A stretch of 64,000 bases of DNA, from contig NC_133121.1 in assembly GCF_033568475.1 (NCBI RefSeq), positions 248,001 to 312,000 of the forward strand, in the 5' to 3' direction. Positions within the stretch are counted from its first letter, which is position 1. Each line of letters starts with the position of its first letter. This DNA is from Henckelia pumila. Its lineage: Eukaryota > Streptophyta > Magnoliopsida > Lamiales > Gesneriaceae. A program made the position numbers and the translations under genes. The notes beneath the pieces are model-generated. The model was not told the DNA's origin. It ran no database searches and saw nothing but the letters and a program-made list of their open reading frames with translations. Shown piece after piece: positions 27,081-35,666 of this stretch.

Positions 27081-28494
27081 AGCATGATGTTTTTGAATAT
27101 ATAAAAAAACTTCTGAACTAAAAGATAAGATATCAATCTAATTTAAAATTAAAATAAAGACATAAACCAAGCAACTTATCCTAACAATCTTATCAACAAC
27201 TTGTCCCTTTTTTGTTTAATTTGGTAGCAGATGTGTTGAGAAGGCTGATTGATAAGGCTGAGTCAAGGGACTTCATCAGGGGTTTGTAGCTAGGAAGAGA
27301 GAGGGTAGAAATTACAAACATTCAGTTTGCAGATGATACCATGTTCTTTGCAAATGTCTGACACATTTGACTATTTTCAACTTTATGACTAGTTCAACTG
27401 GAAATGAAATTTTCTTTTTTGCTGATTTACCACCCAAACATAATATTGATGCAAAGCAACAAAGCATAATCATACCAATACAGGCTTGCCACTTTTCAAC
27501 CCGCAATCAAGCAAATTCTCCACACAGTTAGAAGCATTGATTGAAGATTTGCCAAAAATGAATAGTGCAGGAAGAGTTGATGTCCTGAAATCAAGAATGA
27601 AGGAGAAGATTACACAATGCTCTTAAAACGATGATAACTGAAATTCCACACGCAAGATTTCTGCACTTCTACATTGAGTATTGAATCAGTCAGACATATA
27701 CTATCCAGAACAATATTACACCCACTAACGCATGGGAGTATGCGCATATGAAAGACAAGCTGTAAGTCGCAATCTGGAAAACCAGAAGGACCTACAGTAT
27801 CAACCAAACCACCTGAATTGTTGATAGGCAGACTAATTCTTCTCCGAAATTCAGATAGACTACAACATATAATGGCCGTGTTCAAGTACTACTACCTCAA
27901 GTTCTTCGCTTTGATTGTGAGTGTCTCCCAGATTCACAATAAGTGGCCAAAACAAAAAAAATTGGAGTGATGATAGACATGCTAAATATATTACGTAGTA
28001 TCTTTTAGGATCTCAATATCAAGGGATGCCAGGTCATGATTAAATAAACACAATCTGCTTTTCTGGGTATGATTCGAATTTGAATGACTTATACTCACGG
28101 GCTTAGGCATGTATGACCAAAATGAATGACACACTCAGCATTGACATGAGCCGCTCCAACTTCATCTACGCAGCAGCTGCCATAAGTCGTATCCGCCATT
28201 ACATACAACTTGACAGAAGAATCCAATACCTGGCGCAGAGCTTTCACTGCCATTGTTGAATCTTTCAGTAGCTCATCTGGGAACTTTTACATCAACAAGA
28301 TTCATAGGAATTAAAATAGAAACGATTAATAAATAAATAAAAAAAAAAAAAGCGACAACTGGAATATATAGTCGTAAGTGGTAAAGTAAAAGTAGAAATA
28401 AATTAAAAGGTACCTGAAGAGCAACTCTGGTGAAATTATTGGAGCGGATGAAGTTGGCGACACGCGAAATTTCGTAATTGGATTCCAAATCCAT
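5601..28494 (-). CDS. DPH2: Diphthamide biosynthesis protein 2 (DPH2)
   Basis: Cytosolic partner of DPH1 in the radical-SAM-type [4Fe-4S] complex that adds the 3-amino-3-carboxypropyl group to a histidine of elongation factor 2, first step of diphthamide synthesis. Ten exons on the minus strand: 28494-28414, 28283-28099, 27584-27476, 17274-16935, 15729-15660, 15562-15495, 12704-12589, 12500-12394, 8093-7954, 5845-5601. They sum to 1461 nt, 486 aa plus stop, the usual plant DPH2 length, with frame kept at every junction. Recognisable blocks: start [37 protein letters not shown] (C64, C65), HFGHTCLSP (C86), [30 protein letters not shown], and [16 protein letters not shown] (C332); these cysteines are the likely cluster or structural ligands. 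Introns are huge: intron 3 is 10.2 kb, intron 8 4.3 kb, intron 6 2.8 kb, intron 9 2.1 kb. All carry or border mobile DNA, yet every exon is open. Confidence 0.92.
6514..6911. repeat. Tandem duplication, about 200-bp unit, DPH2 intron 9
   Basis: Two diverged copies lie side by side, about 6514-6717 and 6718-6911. Each starts near 'gaggtaaaatgt' and ends near 'ccgagacctt', with the shared core 'ggccaggtctagttt' or 'ggtccaggtctagttt'. They create a spurious 147-codon minus-strand frame that I do not call a gene. Confidence 0.75.
7085..7337 (+). mobile_element. LINE 3' end, 5'-truncated
   Basis: Plus strand encodes the end of the LINE ORF2 ([16 protein letters not shown]-like, then [15 protein letters not shown] and stop). 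It is followed by the conserved 3' hairpin word around 'gtggacctctggtccac', 'tgataag' and a poly(A) tract at about 7325-7335. It lies in DPH2 intron 9. Confidence 0.8.
8387..9240 (-). mobile_element. LINE ORF2 C-terminus (zf-RVT), 5'-truncated
   Basis: Starts with poly(T) at 8387 and the 3' hairpin word at about 8449-8465. The minus-strand frame 9138-8509 is open for 209 codons: [30 protein letters not shown], then the zinc knuckle [18 protein letters not shown] (C-x2-C-x7-H-x4-C), [15 protein letters not shown] and the end [11 protein letters not shown]. This is the reverse-transcriptase zinc-binding domain at the end of plant L1-type ORF2. It sits in DPH2 intron 8. The insertion point is supported by an uninterrupted related sequence at 11983-12068. 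Confidence 0.85.
9460..10150 (-). mobile_element. LINE 3' fragment
   Basis: Begins with poly(T) and 'gataggaaatgaaatta', then the 3' hairpin word at about 9511-9526. Minus-strand translation, with frame breaks, gives zf-RVT pieces and then the ORF2 segment upstream of it (about 10020-10080, matching GWDAG and the KLITSKYG region of the better copy at 25.6 kb). More degraded than its neighbour at 8387. Confidence 0.7.
10151..11400. other. Unassigned DNA in DPH2 intron 8
   Basis: No gene recognised. Scattered minus-strand frames of 60-80 codons have no family features I can name. Composition and the neighbouring copies suggest decayed mobile DNA. Confidence 0.4.
11640..12070 (-). mobile_element. 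LTR-retrotransposon leader and gag-start fossil
   Basis: On the minus strand a leader region is followed by a short stretch resembling the N-terminal coiled-coil start of a Ty3/Gypsy-type gag ([17 protein letters not shown]). It is broken and incomplete. A related leader piece flanks the LINE at 8387-9240 on both sides. Confidence 0.4.
12900..12955 (-). mobile_element. Short LINE tail remnant
   Basis: The words 'tttcttataggaaatgatattatatta' (split by spacing in other copies) resemble the 3' tail of the window's LINE family. There is no body and no clear flanking repeat. It lies in DPH2 intron 6. Confidence 0.35.
13485..13930. mobile_element. Possible MITE with inverted ends
   Basis: The two ends share TTCTAAAAA in inverted orientation. 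Just inside, both carry related 'gcgtgaagcgtga' / 'gaagcgtcgtgat' words around an AT-rich core. I find no convincing target duplication, so the class and exact ends are uncertain. Confidence 0.35.
13940..14345 (-). mobile_element. Copia-type gag fossil
   Basis: A minus-strand fragment resembles the UBN2/copia gag region ([20 protein letters not shown]). Broken and old; no LTRs recognised around it. Confidence 0.5.
14640..15175. repeat. AAT/ATT-rich low-complexity tract
   Basis: More than 500 bp dominated by ATT, AAT and ATA triplets, including an uninterrupted AAT run at about 15086-15118 and a short (AT)n at about 14843-14862. It lies in DPH2 intron 6. No coding potential. Confidence 0.85.
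15730..16934. other. DPH2 intron 4, nothing recognised
   Basis: A 1.2-kb intron. Two overlapping plus-strand frames of 83-87 codons at 16393-16694 lack any family signature or codon pattern that would make me call them genes. Confidence 0.5.
17580..18136 (-). mobile_element. LINE zf-RVT fragment
   Basis: Carries the 'tataagaaatgaagaaatatt' type tail, a degraded hairpin word near 17640-17660, and minus-strand remnants of the zf-RVT region in several frames. It abuts the next LINE copy, whose 3' tail starts at about 18137. It lies in DPH2 intron 3. Confidence 0.65.
18137..19440 (-). mobile_element. LINE zf-RVT fragment split by a TRIM
   Basis: The tail with its poly(T)-like start and 'aataagaaacaatatatt' lies at 18137, and the hairpin word at about 18199-18215. 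zf-RVT remnants on the minus strand continue on both sides of the TRIM at 18440-18804 (for example [13 protein letters not shown] and CVVLEIEGD regions at about 18930-19140). The LINE is older than the TRIM. Confidence 0.7.
18440..18804 (+). mobile_element. TRIM (miniature LTR element) nested in a LINE
   Basis: Two LTRs of 123 bp, 18440-18562 and 18682-18804, both run from TGTTGAAATATTGTC to a CTTAACA/TTTAACA-type end and are close to identical. A primer-binding site TGGTATCAGAGC follows the left LTR at 18563-18574, and a G-rich polypurine-like tract precedes the right LTR. The interior is about 120 bp and non-coding. The 5-bp flanks ccatc (18435-18439) and ccacc (18805-18809) look like a target duplication. 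Structurally it looks whole for this non-coding class; high LTR similarity implies a fairly young insertion. Confidence 0.85.
19452..19551. repeat. Perfect 50-bp tandem duplication
   Basis: Bases 19452-19501 and 19502-19551 are identical, each starting 'gagttctagatatattgtg'. They mark the left edge of the LTR-like block that follows. Confidence 0.95.
19475..21360 (+). mobile_element. Putative LTR-derived block
   Basis: A 1.9-kb stretch without LINE or host-exon signals. It opens with 'tgtgaagaccccaacc' and has a TATA-like 'cctataaatag' at about 19686. It looks like the promoter and leader part of a long LTR, but I cannot find a matching second copy or a target duplication in the window, so family and ends are uncertain. 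A 139-codon plus-strand frame at 20122-20541 has no recognisable domain. Confidence 0.35.
21109..21171. repeat. (TA)n microsatellite
   Basis: About 60 bp of uninterrupted TA repeat. Confidence 0.95.
21373..22610 (-). mobile_element. LINE ORF2 C-terminal copy
   Basis: Tail at 21373-21440 with poly(T), 'tatcagaaacac' and the hairpin word around 'gtggaccagtggtccac'. The minus-strand frame 21932-21480 (150 codons) carries the zinc knuckle [34 protein letters not shown] and the terminal [11 protein letters not shown]. Upstream ORF2 sequence continues to about 22190 ([16 protein letters not shown]), and a degraded part reaches about 22600. It lies in DPH2 intron 3. Confidence 0.8.
22745..23345 (+). 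mobile_element. Copia-type gag fossil, plus orientation
   Basis: Plus-strand remnants of a UBN2/copia gag: [14 protein letters not shown], then [16 protein letters not shown] and FFNTLEKLW. Broken, with several interruptions. Faces a second copy of the same gag in opposite orientation at 23640-24390. Confidence 0.6.
23640..24390 (-). mobile_element. Copia-type gag fossil, minus orientation
   Basis: Minus-strand remnants of the same gag family ([43 protein letters not shown]). Broken. Together with 22745-23345 it forms a tail-to-tail inverted pair in DPH2 intron 3. Confidence 0.65.
24400..25555 (+). mobile_element. LTR-like sequence
   Basis: AT-rich block with a TATA-like 'tattataaatacaac' at about 24928-24942 and an LTR-leader-like downstream part, plus a near-perfect internal repeat of about 53 bp (roughly 25157-25265, 'gtgattatctgttgct'). 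It is probably the LTR and flanks of the copia-type element whose gag fossils lie to its left. Boundaries not established; incomplete. Confidence 0.4.
25556..27080 (+). mobile_element. LINE ORF2, best-preserved copy
   Basis: Plus-strand ORF2 C-terminal half. Frame 25569-26087 (172 codons) has the post-RT thumb-like region [53 protein letters not shown] and [14 protein letters not shown]. After a degraded gap, frame 26353-26916 holds the zf-RVT domain with [34 protein letters not shown] and terminal [11 protein letters not shown]. The 3' hairpin word 'gtggaccactggtccac' lies at about 26960-26976, and the copy ends in an (AAT)n tail near 27030-27079. Truncated at its 5' end and broken between the two frames. 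Confidence 0.85.
27206..27360 (+). mobile_element. LINE reverse-transcriptase fragment with FADD motif
   Basis: About 150 bp encode [20 protein letters not shown], a stop, then [15 protein letters not shown]. The FADDT box is the catalytic [YF]-A-D-D block of non-LTR reverse transcriptases. It stands apart from the LINE 3' copies and ends about 115 bp before the DPH2 exon at 27476-27584. Confidence 0.7.
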
Positions 28495-29447
28495 TTTGAA
28501 GAATTTGAAAGGAGAATCCTCAGGAGTCTGACCAGCCAGCCTTACAGCGCCGCGCCGCCTTGGATTCGAGAAACAGAAAAGATGAGCTATAACATAAACA
28601 ATATTTTATGGCCAATCAACTTTTCAATATTATAAAACTATTTATTTATCTACTATTAAACAAAAATTAGTTTTGAAATAATAAAAAGTATTTAACACAA
28701 TATACTTTTCAAATTTTGTAGAAGCATTTATTATTTTTATCTAACTCTTTTAATTTTTAAATGATCATCACTTTACATGAAAAAATTACATTTAAAAATA
28801 ATGCAATTATGTAATTAAAAAAACCTTTATATGTATATATAAATAATTATTTATTGTAATCGTTTATTAGTTAATACAGGTTTTCCGAAAATACTATGTT
28901 TTCATGTTATTGGAGTTGGTGATCGATTTTGTTTAATATATATCCTACATGTAATTGAATAATAAAATAGTTTTTTTATATATATTGATTGCATATTTTA
29001 TCAAACTAAATTGTTTTCCAGATATGATGTGATATGAAGATTTATGGTATTTAGATTAAGAAAATTATTGTTCTCAAAGTATATATATGCATCCATAGCT
29101 TTGGAATCTCGATCATTCAAAATAAGACTAAAGGGTTAATAGAGATTATGTGTGTATGTATTAGTGCAAATAGTTTTGGTACGATTTTATAAAGAAATTT
29201 GAGATAGTATCCGTACGTGGCCTGATATTGGGTCGACAAATTAAAAAATCCAGGCATTGGGACTGAAAGTGCATTATATATGAGGAATTGAAGAAACGAT
29301 GGAGGATAAAGAATTGAATTCCTATTCATTCATTCATTTAATGGGAACACATGTAATTGAAATACAATCATCATATATATTTAGAACATGCATGAAATAT
29401 ATATCTTGGGTCTTCTTTCTTCTTCAATTTGTCAATTGTAATTATGA
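28495..29447. other. Intergenic gap, DPH2 promoter side
   Basis: AT-rich DNA between the DPH2 start and the kinase stop, both on the minus strand. It must contain the DPH2 promoter and the kinase 3' end. I see no further structure. Confidence 0.5.
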
Positions 29448-30428
29448 TCAGAAATCTCTTATGAAGTTGGTGTTGCCTTCTCTGATGCAATTCAAATTAT
29501 GAACTACCTGCAGAATATATGTATATATAATATAAGTCCAAACACACAAATTAATTAAGTAATTAAATGCCAATTAATTTATAATTTTGTCATCCATATA
29601 TACATGTCTAGCTCTCTTGTTAATTGGGTGACAAAAATGTATACATACCAGTTCCATTGTGCACCTTTTATTTGGATCCCTTTTCAGACAGTCTTCTGCC
29701 ACTCGAACCATCCAAAATAGTTGGTGCACATCGTGTGACTCCACAATCCTTTTATCAATCAAGTCCGGATAGTTTTTCGTTTCCAGAAGCGGTTTTGCCT
29801 GCATGCACTATGTGATCAATAGAGCTAGCTAGCTAGATTAATGCATCCACACATGATCATATATATATTATATACTACTAGTTAATTAGTTATCTACCCA
29901 CCCAACCAACAAGACTTTTTCCTTCTGGTATTGCATCAGTTGTCTTTAGTCCAGTTATAAGCTGCAGTAGCACCATTCCAAATGAGTACACGTCCGTCTT
30001 GGTCGACATTTTCCCACTTTCTGCATATTCAGGAGCCACGTATCCCAGAGTTCCCACCACACCGCTATCCGACGACTGATACGTATCACCTTGTTGTGCC
30101 TTTGCTAGCCCGAAATCTCCCAACTTTCGCCAACATAAAAAAAATTATATATATATATATATAAAGTCTTTCAACATTAAAAGATCAATTCTAGCATATA
30201 TACTTGAGGAAAATCTCACCAGTGCTTCATGGTCATGTGTAATGAGAATATTGCTTGGTCTCATGTCCCTGTGGACAATATTATGTGCATGCAGATATTC
30301 CAAACCTTTGGCTGCTCCCACAGCTACTTTTATCCTCTGCTCCCAATTCAGAGTAGGAGAGCTAATTTGGTCTGCATGTAGTATTCCAAAAAAGATTTAA
30401 AATGTGATACATTATCAATTTGCATCAA

Positions 30429-30464
<36 letters not shown>

Positions 30465-31380
30465 TTACCGCTATTGGACAAGCATTTTTCCAGTGAACCA
30501 TTGCAAACATATTCATATACAAGTAGCCTGTGGCTTTCTTCAGAACAAGAACCTAGTAACATCACTAGGTTTTGATGTCTGGCTTGTTTAAGGACATGCA
30601 CTTCAGACTTGAACTCTTTTTCTCCCTGAAGACTAGCAGCTTTGTGCTGCTTGACGGCTATCTTCAGTCCCTCTTTCAGTATTCCTTGAAAAACAAAACC
30701 GAATCCCCCTTCTGATAGGTAATTCTCTGGAGAAAATGCATCAGTCGCTTCATAAAGCTCAGCATAAGTAAAGTCTCTCTGCAAACCAATCTTAGGCCGT
30801 CTATTATTGCACAAGGAACATATGGAATTCTCGAATTCCTCGCTAATAATTTCGAACCGGCCGAGATGGAATATTTCTCCTAAACTTGGAATTTTCTGAT
30901 CAGCTGGATTGGGAGACTTGGACGAGTACTCTTGATGATCAGATGTTGCAACTGGAAGGGGAATTTGGGAATCTTGTTTTGTCTCCATGAAACTAGAAGT
31001 TGAAGCTATATTTTGATAACAACAAAATGCTATTTCTTTGCTTGGGATAATTAGTGGGGCAGATTCTGCATGCGGTATATATATATATTCAAAAGAAAAG
31101 AAAATCACAATAAATTGATCAGTTATATCATATATATATATATATATATATGACTTGTTTGCTTAGCAATGCATTCAAATCCATGACTTACTAGTCTGAG
31201 GCGAAGGAGACGGGCCGTCTTCCCACGAATAAGAAGGTATCATTTCATCATAAGAAACGTGGTCATTGATAGGACCTCTAAGTTGTAGAACAGTTTTGTT
31301 ACTTTTCATACGCGATATCCCACAAGACAGCCGATCCATGAAGTATTGCTTGTCTTTCTTCATCTCCCTATTAATTAATG

Positions 31381-31417
<37 letters not shown>

Positions 31418-32133
31418 TAATAAAATTCAAATGATCTAAAATTAATTACATGATCACTAGCTAGCTACCTGTCGAGAATAATCCATGTTGCCCCCAACTT
31501 CTTTATGGCCCGTATAGCAGCCACCTTCCGTGATGGTCCACCTTCCACCTCTACACTCACTTTAACCTGAAATTTAATTAATTTGAGCTGTTTTTTTCTT
31601 TCATTTTTCAAAAAAAAAAATCTGTACGTCTATATATGTATATATGATCATTTAGTTAGTTAGTTAGTTACATTCTTGTCTAATTCATATAGTTTCTGAA
31701 GCTGCACAATCGCATCGCTCTTTCGGTATTCATCTTTTTTCCTTTTAAGCTCGGTGATTTTTCGGGTTGATCCTGCAGATACCAGCTTGTTGGGATCATC
31801 GTCTTTACCCTTGTATCCCACTTCATGAGAAATTCGATCCGATCAATTAAAAATATATATATATATATATTAGTAGTGTTTGAAAATGAATATGAATGAC
31901 GTACAAAATAATCTTGCAGCTGCATGGAGAGAAGGAGCTGATTGAGAAGGAGGATTAATATTGTGGTGAACAAGTAGGAGTAGAACGAGTTCATCTCCAG
32001 GGTTGAGGGACAAAGCATTCAACAACCATTTCATCCCTCTAGTACTCCAACTTGAGTAGTACTCGTCGTCTATGCATGTCTGCAACACAACCATTTTTTG
32101 TTTCTGCTCATCATCTCTAATTTCCATCATCAT
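29448..32133 (-). CDS. Receptor-like cytoplasmic kinase with USP-like N-terminus
   Basis: Nine exons on the minus strand: 32133-31905, 31820-31672, 31566-31469, 31367-31192, 31065-30469, 30371-30220, 30123-29902, 29798-29649, 29507-29448; 1833 nt, 610 aa, in frame throughout. N-terminal 200 residues resemble the adenine-nucleotide-alpha-hydrolase (USP-like) domain ([31 protein letters not shown]). After a linker comes the kinase: glycine loop [12 protein letters not shown], lysine in [53 protein letters not shown]. This is the plant group that includes At3g13690-type proteins and the one annotated 'inactive protein kinase SELMODRAFT_444075': the usual HRDLKP lysine is arginine. No signal peptide or membrane segment, so cytoplasmic. 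The 5' boundary of exon 2 (weak polypyrimidine tract) is the least certain. Several introns carry (TA)n runs. Confidence 0.85.
30430..30459. repeat. (TA)n microsatellite, kinase intron
   Basis: TA run beside the donor of kinase exon 5. Similar runs lie in other introns of this gene at about 30149-30163, 31128-31151, 31382-31414 and 31852-31870. Confidence 0.85.
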
Positions 32134-32412
32134 TAATTATCATAAATCTCACACCATATATTTCCCACAACCATCCATTTAATTTGTGACGCTAGCTAGC
32201 TATTAAGTGATGATGATTTCAATGCATATATGATCATTATTATTAATTGGATTGTTGATCAAAACAATGAACCTTATTTTGTCGGCTAACCAAGTATTCA
32301 TTAATTAAAACCCCTTCTTTGTTAAGATGGCTAAGATAGCTACTGATAATTACTTTTATACATGATTAATCCAGCTCTTTAAATATATATATTAATTAAT
32401 AGTAGGAAAATG

Positions 32413-33255
32413 TAGGGGTGGCAAAAATCCCCGAAATCCCGACCCTTCCCGAATCCCATTCCATTCCCGTACCGAAAAAATCTCATCCCGAAATTTTTCC
32501 GACCCGAACTTTCGGGATTTTTCCCATCCCGAATAATATCGGGCGCGGGATCGGGAATAAAACCTTATCCCGACGGGATTTCCGACCCGTCCCGAAATAA
32601 TATAATAATATATTTTATTAATAATTTTATTAATATAATAAGCTAAATATTATTAAGTTTCAACTCATATAACACTTAATTGTGGACTTAATTCGCATAA
32701 TTTTTATTGTTGGGACGATCAAATTGTAAAATCATGAAATGTAATTTTATTTTTGTGTATTTTTTTTAAAATTAAATTAATAATTTAATTAATTCATATT
32801 TATAATTATCTAATTAGAACAAATATGTAGAACAAGAGATTAATTTGACAATCTATTTAACAAAATTTATTTAGTAATTGTATCCAAACATTTTATTAAT
32901 AATTATCCGGTACATTTTTTCTCTTAACAAAACTTTGAAACATTATCCAAAATATTTTAATATTATATGTTTTAAGTTGAATATTTATTTTTCTTTATAA
33001 ATATAAGTTTTTAAATAGTATATTTAATAAAATTATCACATTTTTTTATTTTTTGAACGAAATCTTGAATATTAAAAAAAATTCGGGATTTTCTCTCCCT
33101 ACCCGACGGGATCCCGAACATTCGGGATCCCGAATAGTTGGGTCCCGAAATGTTTCGGGAACGGGATCGGGAGAAAAAAAAGTTTCCCGATTCTTTTCGG
33201 GACGGGAGTTGGGTAGGGGGTTTACGGGACGGGTCCCGACCCTATTCCACCCCTA
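32413..33255. mobile_element. hAT-type MITE, 843 bp
   Basis: Non-autonomous DNA transposon with inverted ends TAGGGGTGG / CCACCCCTA and a perfect 8-bp target duplication GGAAAATG (32405-32412 and 33256-33263), the length expected of hAT elements. Both subterminal regions are crowded with CCCGA/TCGGG words in both orientations, while the core is very AT-rich. No transposase. The 60-67-codon plus-strand frames over its ends only translate the repeats. Confidence 0.92.
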
Positions 33256-33265
33256 GGAAAATGCT

Positions 33266-34269
33266 TGTCACGTTCCGAGACTGAGACGCGGCACCGGCAT
33301 TGTTAAACAATTTAATATTGCAACAATAAGCCTCGTAGTTCATCAAAAGACCATAAATTAAGTCAGACTATTACATAAACGAAAATTGTCTTTACAATAC
33401 GAAAACGACAGCGGAAGCGAATACTTAAGGGAAACTAAAATAATAGCAAATTCCAGAAGCCTTCATGTCTAGGGATGGCAATAGGTCGGGTCTAAACCCG
33501 GCCCCGCATTGAACCCGGCCCGGCGGGGCGGGTTTAGACCCGGCCAAGCGGGTCCACATGCGGGTCCCGGGTTTGGCCGAACCCACCCCACCAAAAATAT
33601 ATATATTAAATCTACTTTAATATAAATATAAAATATACATGTATATATATTAATAATATATAATTATATTATTTATATTACATAATCAATATTTTATATC
33701 TAATTTGAGTTAATAATATTTTTGGATTTAAATAATTTTAATATATTATGATATTTTTAATATGAAAATATATTATTATGATTTTTCTTTTGTTATTAAT
33801 TATTAATTAAATAAAAAATGATATATTTTAACATGTAGGAATATTTTTTTGTTCTAAATATTATTAATATAAATTTAAAAAATAAATTTAATGATGATTT
33901 GTTAATTTTTTAACTTATTTAATTTTTATTTAATAAATTTTAAATTATATTTAATTTGGCGGGTCCAACGAGTCTAACCCGGATTGGACCCGCCGGGGTC
34001 CACGAGACGGGGCGGGCTGGTCCACGGGTTGGCGGGGCGGGTCTCGGGTTTGCCCAAACCCACCCCGAATCCGCCCCGTTGCTATCCCTATTCATGTCTT
34101 GAAATTTGATTATCAACCCCAAAACATATCATATTCATAATCTCTCATTTTGATACGGAATCGGTTCATCCATGTTCTCCTTCGCCTGTAAGCTTGTCAG
34201 GAGCCGCTCCATGCAATCTTTCGGCACCGACGATCACTCTCCGCCCTCTTGCCAGCCCTGGACGTCACA
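33266..34269 (-). mobile_element. Solo-LTR-like repeat, interrupted by a MITE
   Basis: With the MITE at 33470-34090 removed, the remainder reads on the minus strand from TGTGACGTCCAGGGCTGG to GGAACGTGACA, i.e. TG...CA ends. Its 5' part (34141-34269) resembles the start of the Cassandra LTRs at 34.9-35.7 kb, including 'ggagcggctcctg' and 'gatcg.cggtgcc' blocks. No target duplication is visible, so calling it a solo LTR is an inference. Confidence 0.4.
33470..34090. mobile_element. hAT-type MITE, 621 bp
   Basis: Ends TAGGGATGGCAAT and ATTGC-type inverted GCTATCCCTA, with a perfect 8-bp target duplication TTCATGTC (33462-33469 and 34091-34098). GC-rich subterminal regions of about 110-130 bp (repeated 'ggcggg', 'cgggtc', 'acccgcc') flank an AT-rich core. 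No coding capacity. Same layout as the MITE at 32413 but different subterminal words. Confidence 0.92.
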
Positions 34270-34851
34270 ATTACAATCTATGAACTTTGACTTTGAGCAG
34301 TGATACAACATAAGGTGAGTGAACTATTTACACCAAGTGACATACTTATATATTTGAGTTATATTCAGTTTAACTCATTTAATATTTTTATTAGTCTACT
34401 TTGTGTTGCATTTTTAACTTATTAAATTTATAGTGAGCCATTATATAGCTCATTCAAACTTTAGTTTTTTTACTTTTTACTAAATAAATTAAAGCCTCCT
34501 ACTCATGGCAATCTTCAATCTTCAGAATTTAAGATTAGTAATTTATCTATAATAGACAATTATTTATTTTTTATTTTGTGGTTTTGTTTTATTGAGTAAT
34601 TTTTTTTAATCTCTCGTCTAACATGTTTTAGAATTTTTTTTAAACTTTTATAATCATGATTATATACGTTGTATGCATACAATATACATCTAAAATCAAT
34701 ATTCTAAAATATTGATATTTAACTGTCAAACTATTTGTATTGAATCATTAGTTACGAAATATTTAGAAGCTAAAATATAAATCATAATTCAGATTTGAAG
34801 ATTAATATACTGACATAAAATTGTGATGAAAAACTTAAGAAACAAATTATG

Positions 34852-35661
34852 TGTAACGACCCACTGTATCAAGACGAGTCTTTTCAGCGTGCTTATGTCC
34901 TCACTCACACGCACCCTGAAAAACTTCCCAGGGGTCACTCATCCTAAAATTGCCCCAAGTCAAGCACGCTTAACTTTGAAGTTCTTATATGATGAGCTCT
35001 CGAAAAAAAGATGCACCTTCTTTTTATGACTAGTACATATGAAATCTTTTAAACTCTCCTCAACTATGCAATCTCATACCTACACAGTATCAGAATACAT
35101 CTCATTCCGGCAGGATAGGTTCATTCGTGTCTCCCTCCGCCTAGAAGCCTACCAGGAGCCGCTCATTGTATGTGCAACCTCTTGGCACCGGCGATCACTC
35201 CTCGCCTCCTCAGCCCCGGGCGTCACATGCCCACCAGCTTCCGCTTGGTTCGTCCCCGAACCATACCGAACTAAGAGAGATCGTCTCTGATACCATTTGA
35301 AACGATCCACTGTATCAAGACGAGTCTTTCCAGCGTGCTTATGTTCTCACTCACACGTACCCTGAGAAATTTTCCAAGGGGTCACCCATCCTAAATTTGC
35401 CCCAAGTCAAGTACGCTTAACTTTGGAGTTCTTATATGATGAGCTCCCGAAAAGAAGATGCATCTTTTGTTTATGAGTAGTACATATGAAATCTTTTAAA
35501 CTCTCCTCAACTATGCAGTTTCATATCTACACAGTCTCAGAATCCCTCTCATTCCGGCAGGATCGGTTCATTCATGTCTCCCTCCGCCTAGAAGCCTACC
35601 AGGATCCACTCATTCTTGGCACCGGCGATCACTCCTCGCCTCCTCAGCCCCGGGCGTCACA
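34852..35661 (-). mobile_element. Cassandra-type TRIM with 5S rRNA-derived LTRs
   Basis: Two LTRs, 34852-35227 and 35298-35661, flank a 70-bp interior. Minus-strand orientation is shown by the primer-binding site TGGTATCAGAGAC (complement of 35283-35295) just after the 5' (right) LTR. Each LTR contains a block, read on the minus strand as AACTTTGAAGTTAAGCGTGC-like to 'ggatgggtgacc', matching the 5S rRNA internal promoter region; this is the hallmark of Cassandra. The 5-bp target duplication TTATG lies at 34847-34851 and 35662-35666. Non-coding by nature; structurally looks whole. The LTRs differ by a modest number of changes and a small length difference, so the insertion is not very recent. 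Confidence 0.9.
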
Positions 35662-35666
35662 TTATG

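Noticed and set aside
31680-32018. Membrane-like minus ORF ([17 protein letters not shown]...)
   Set aside because: Wrong frame across kinase exons 1-2 and the intron between them.
34852-35661. True 5S rRNA genes
   Set aside because: The 5S-like blocks are partial and lie inside LTRs with a primer-binding site and a 5-bp target duplication, so this is Cassandra and not a 5S gene.
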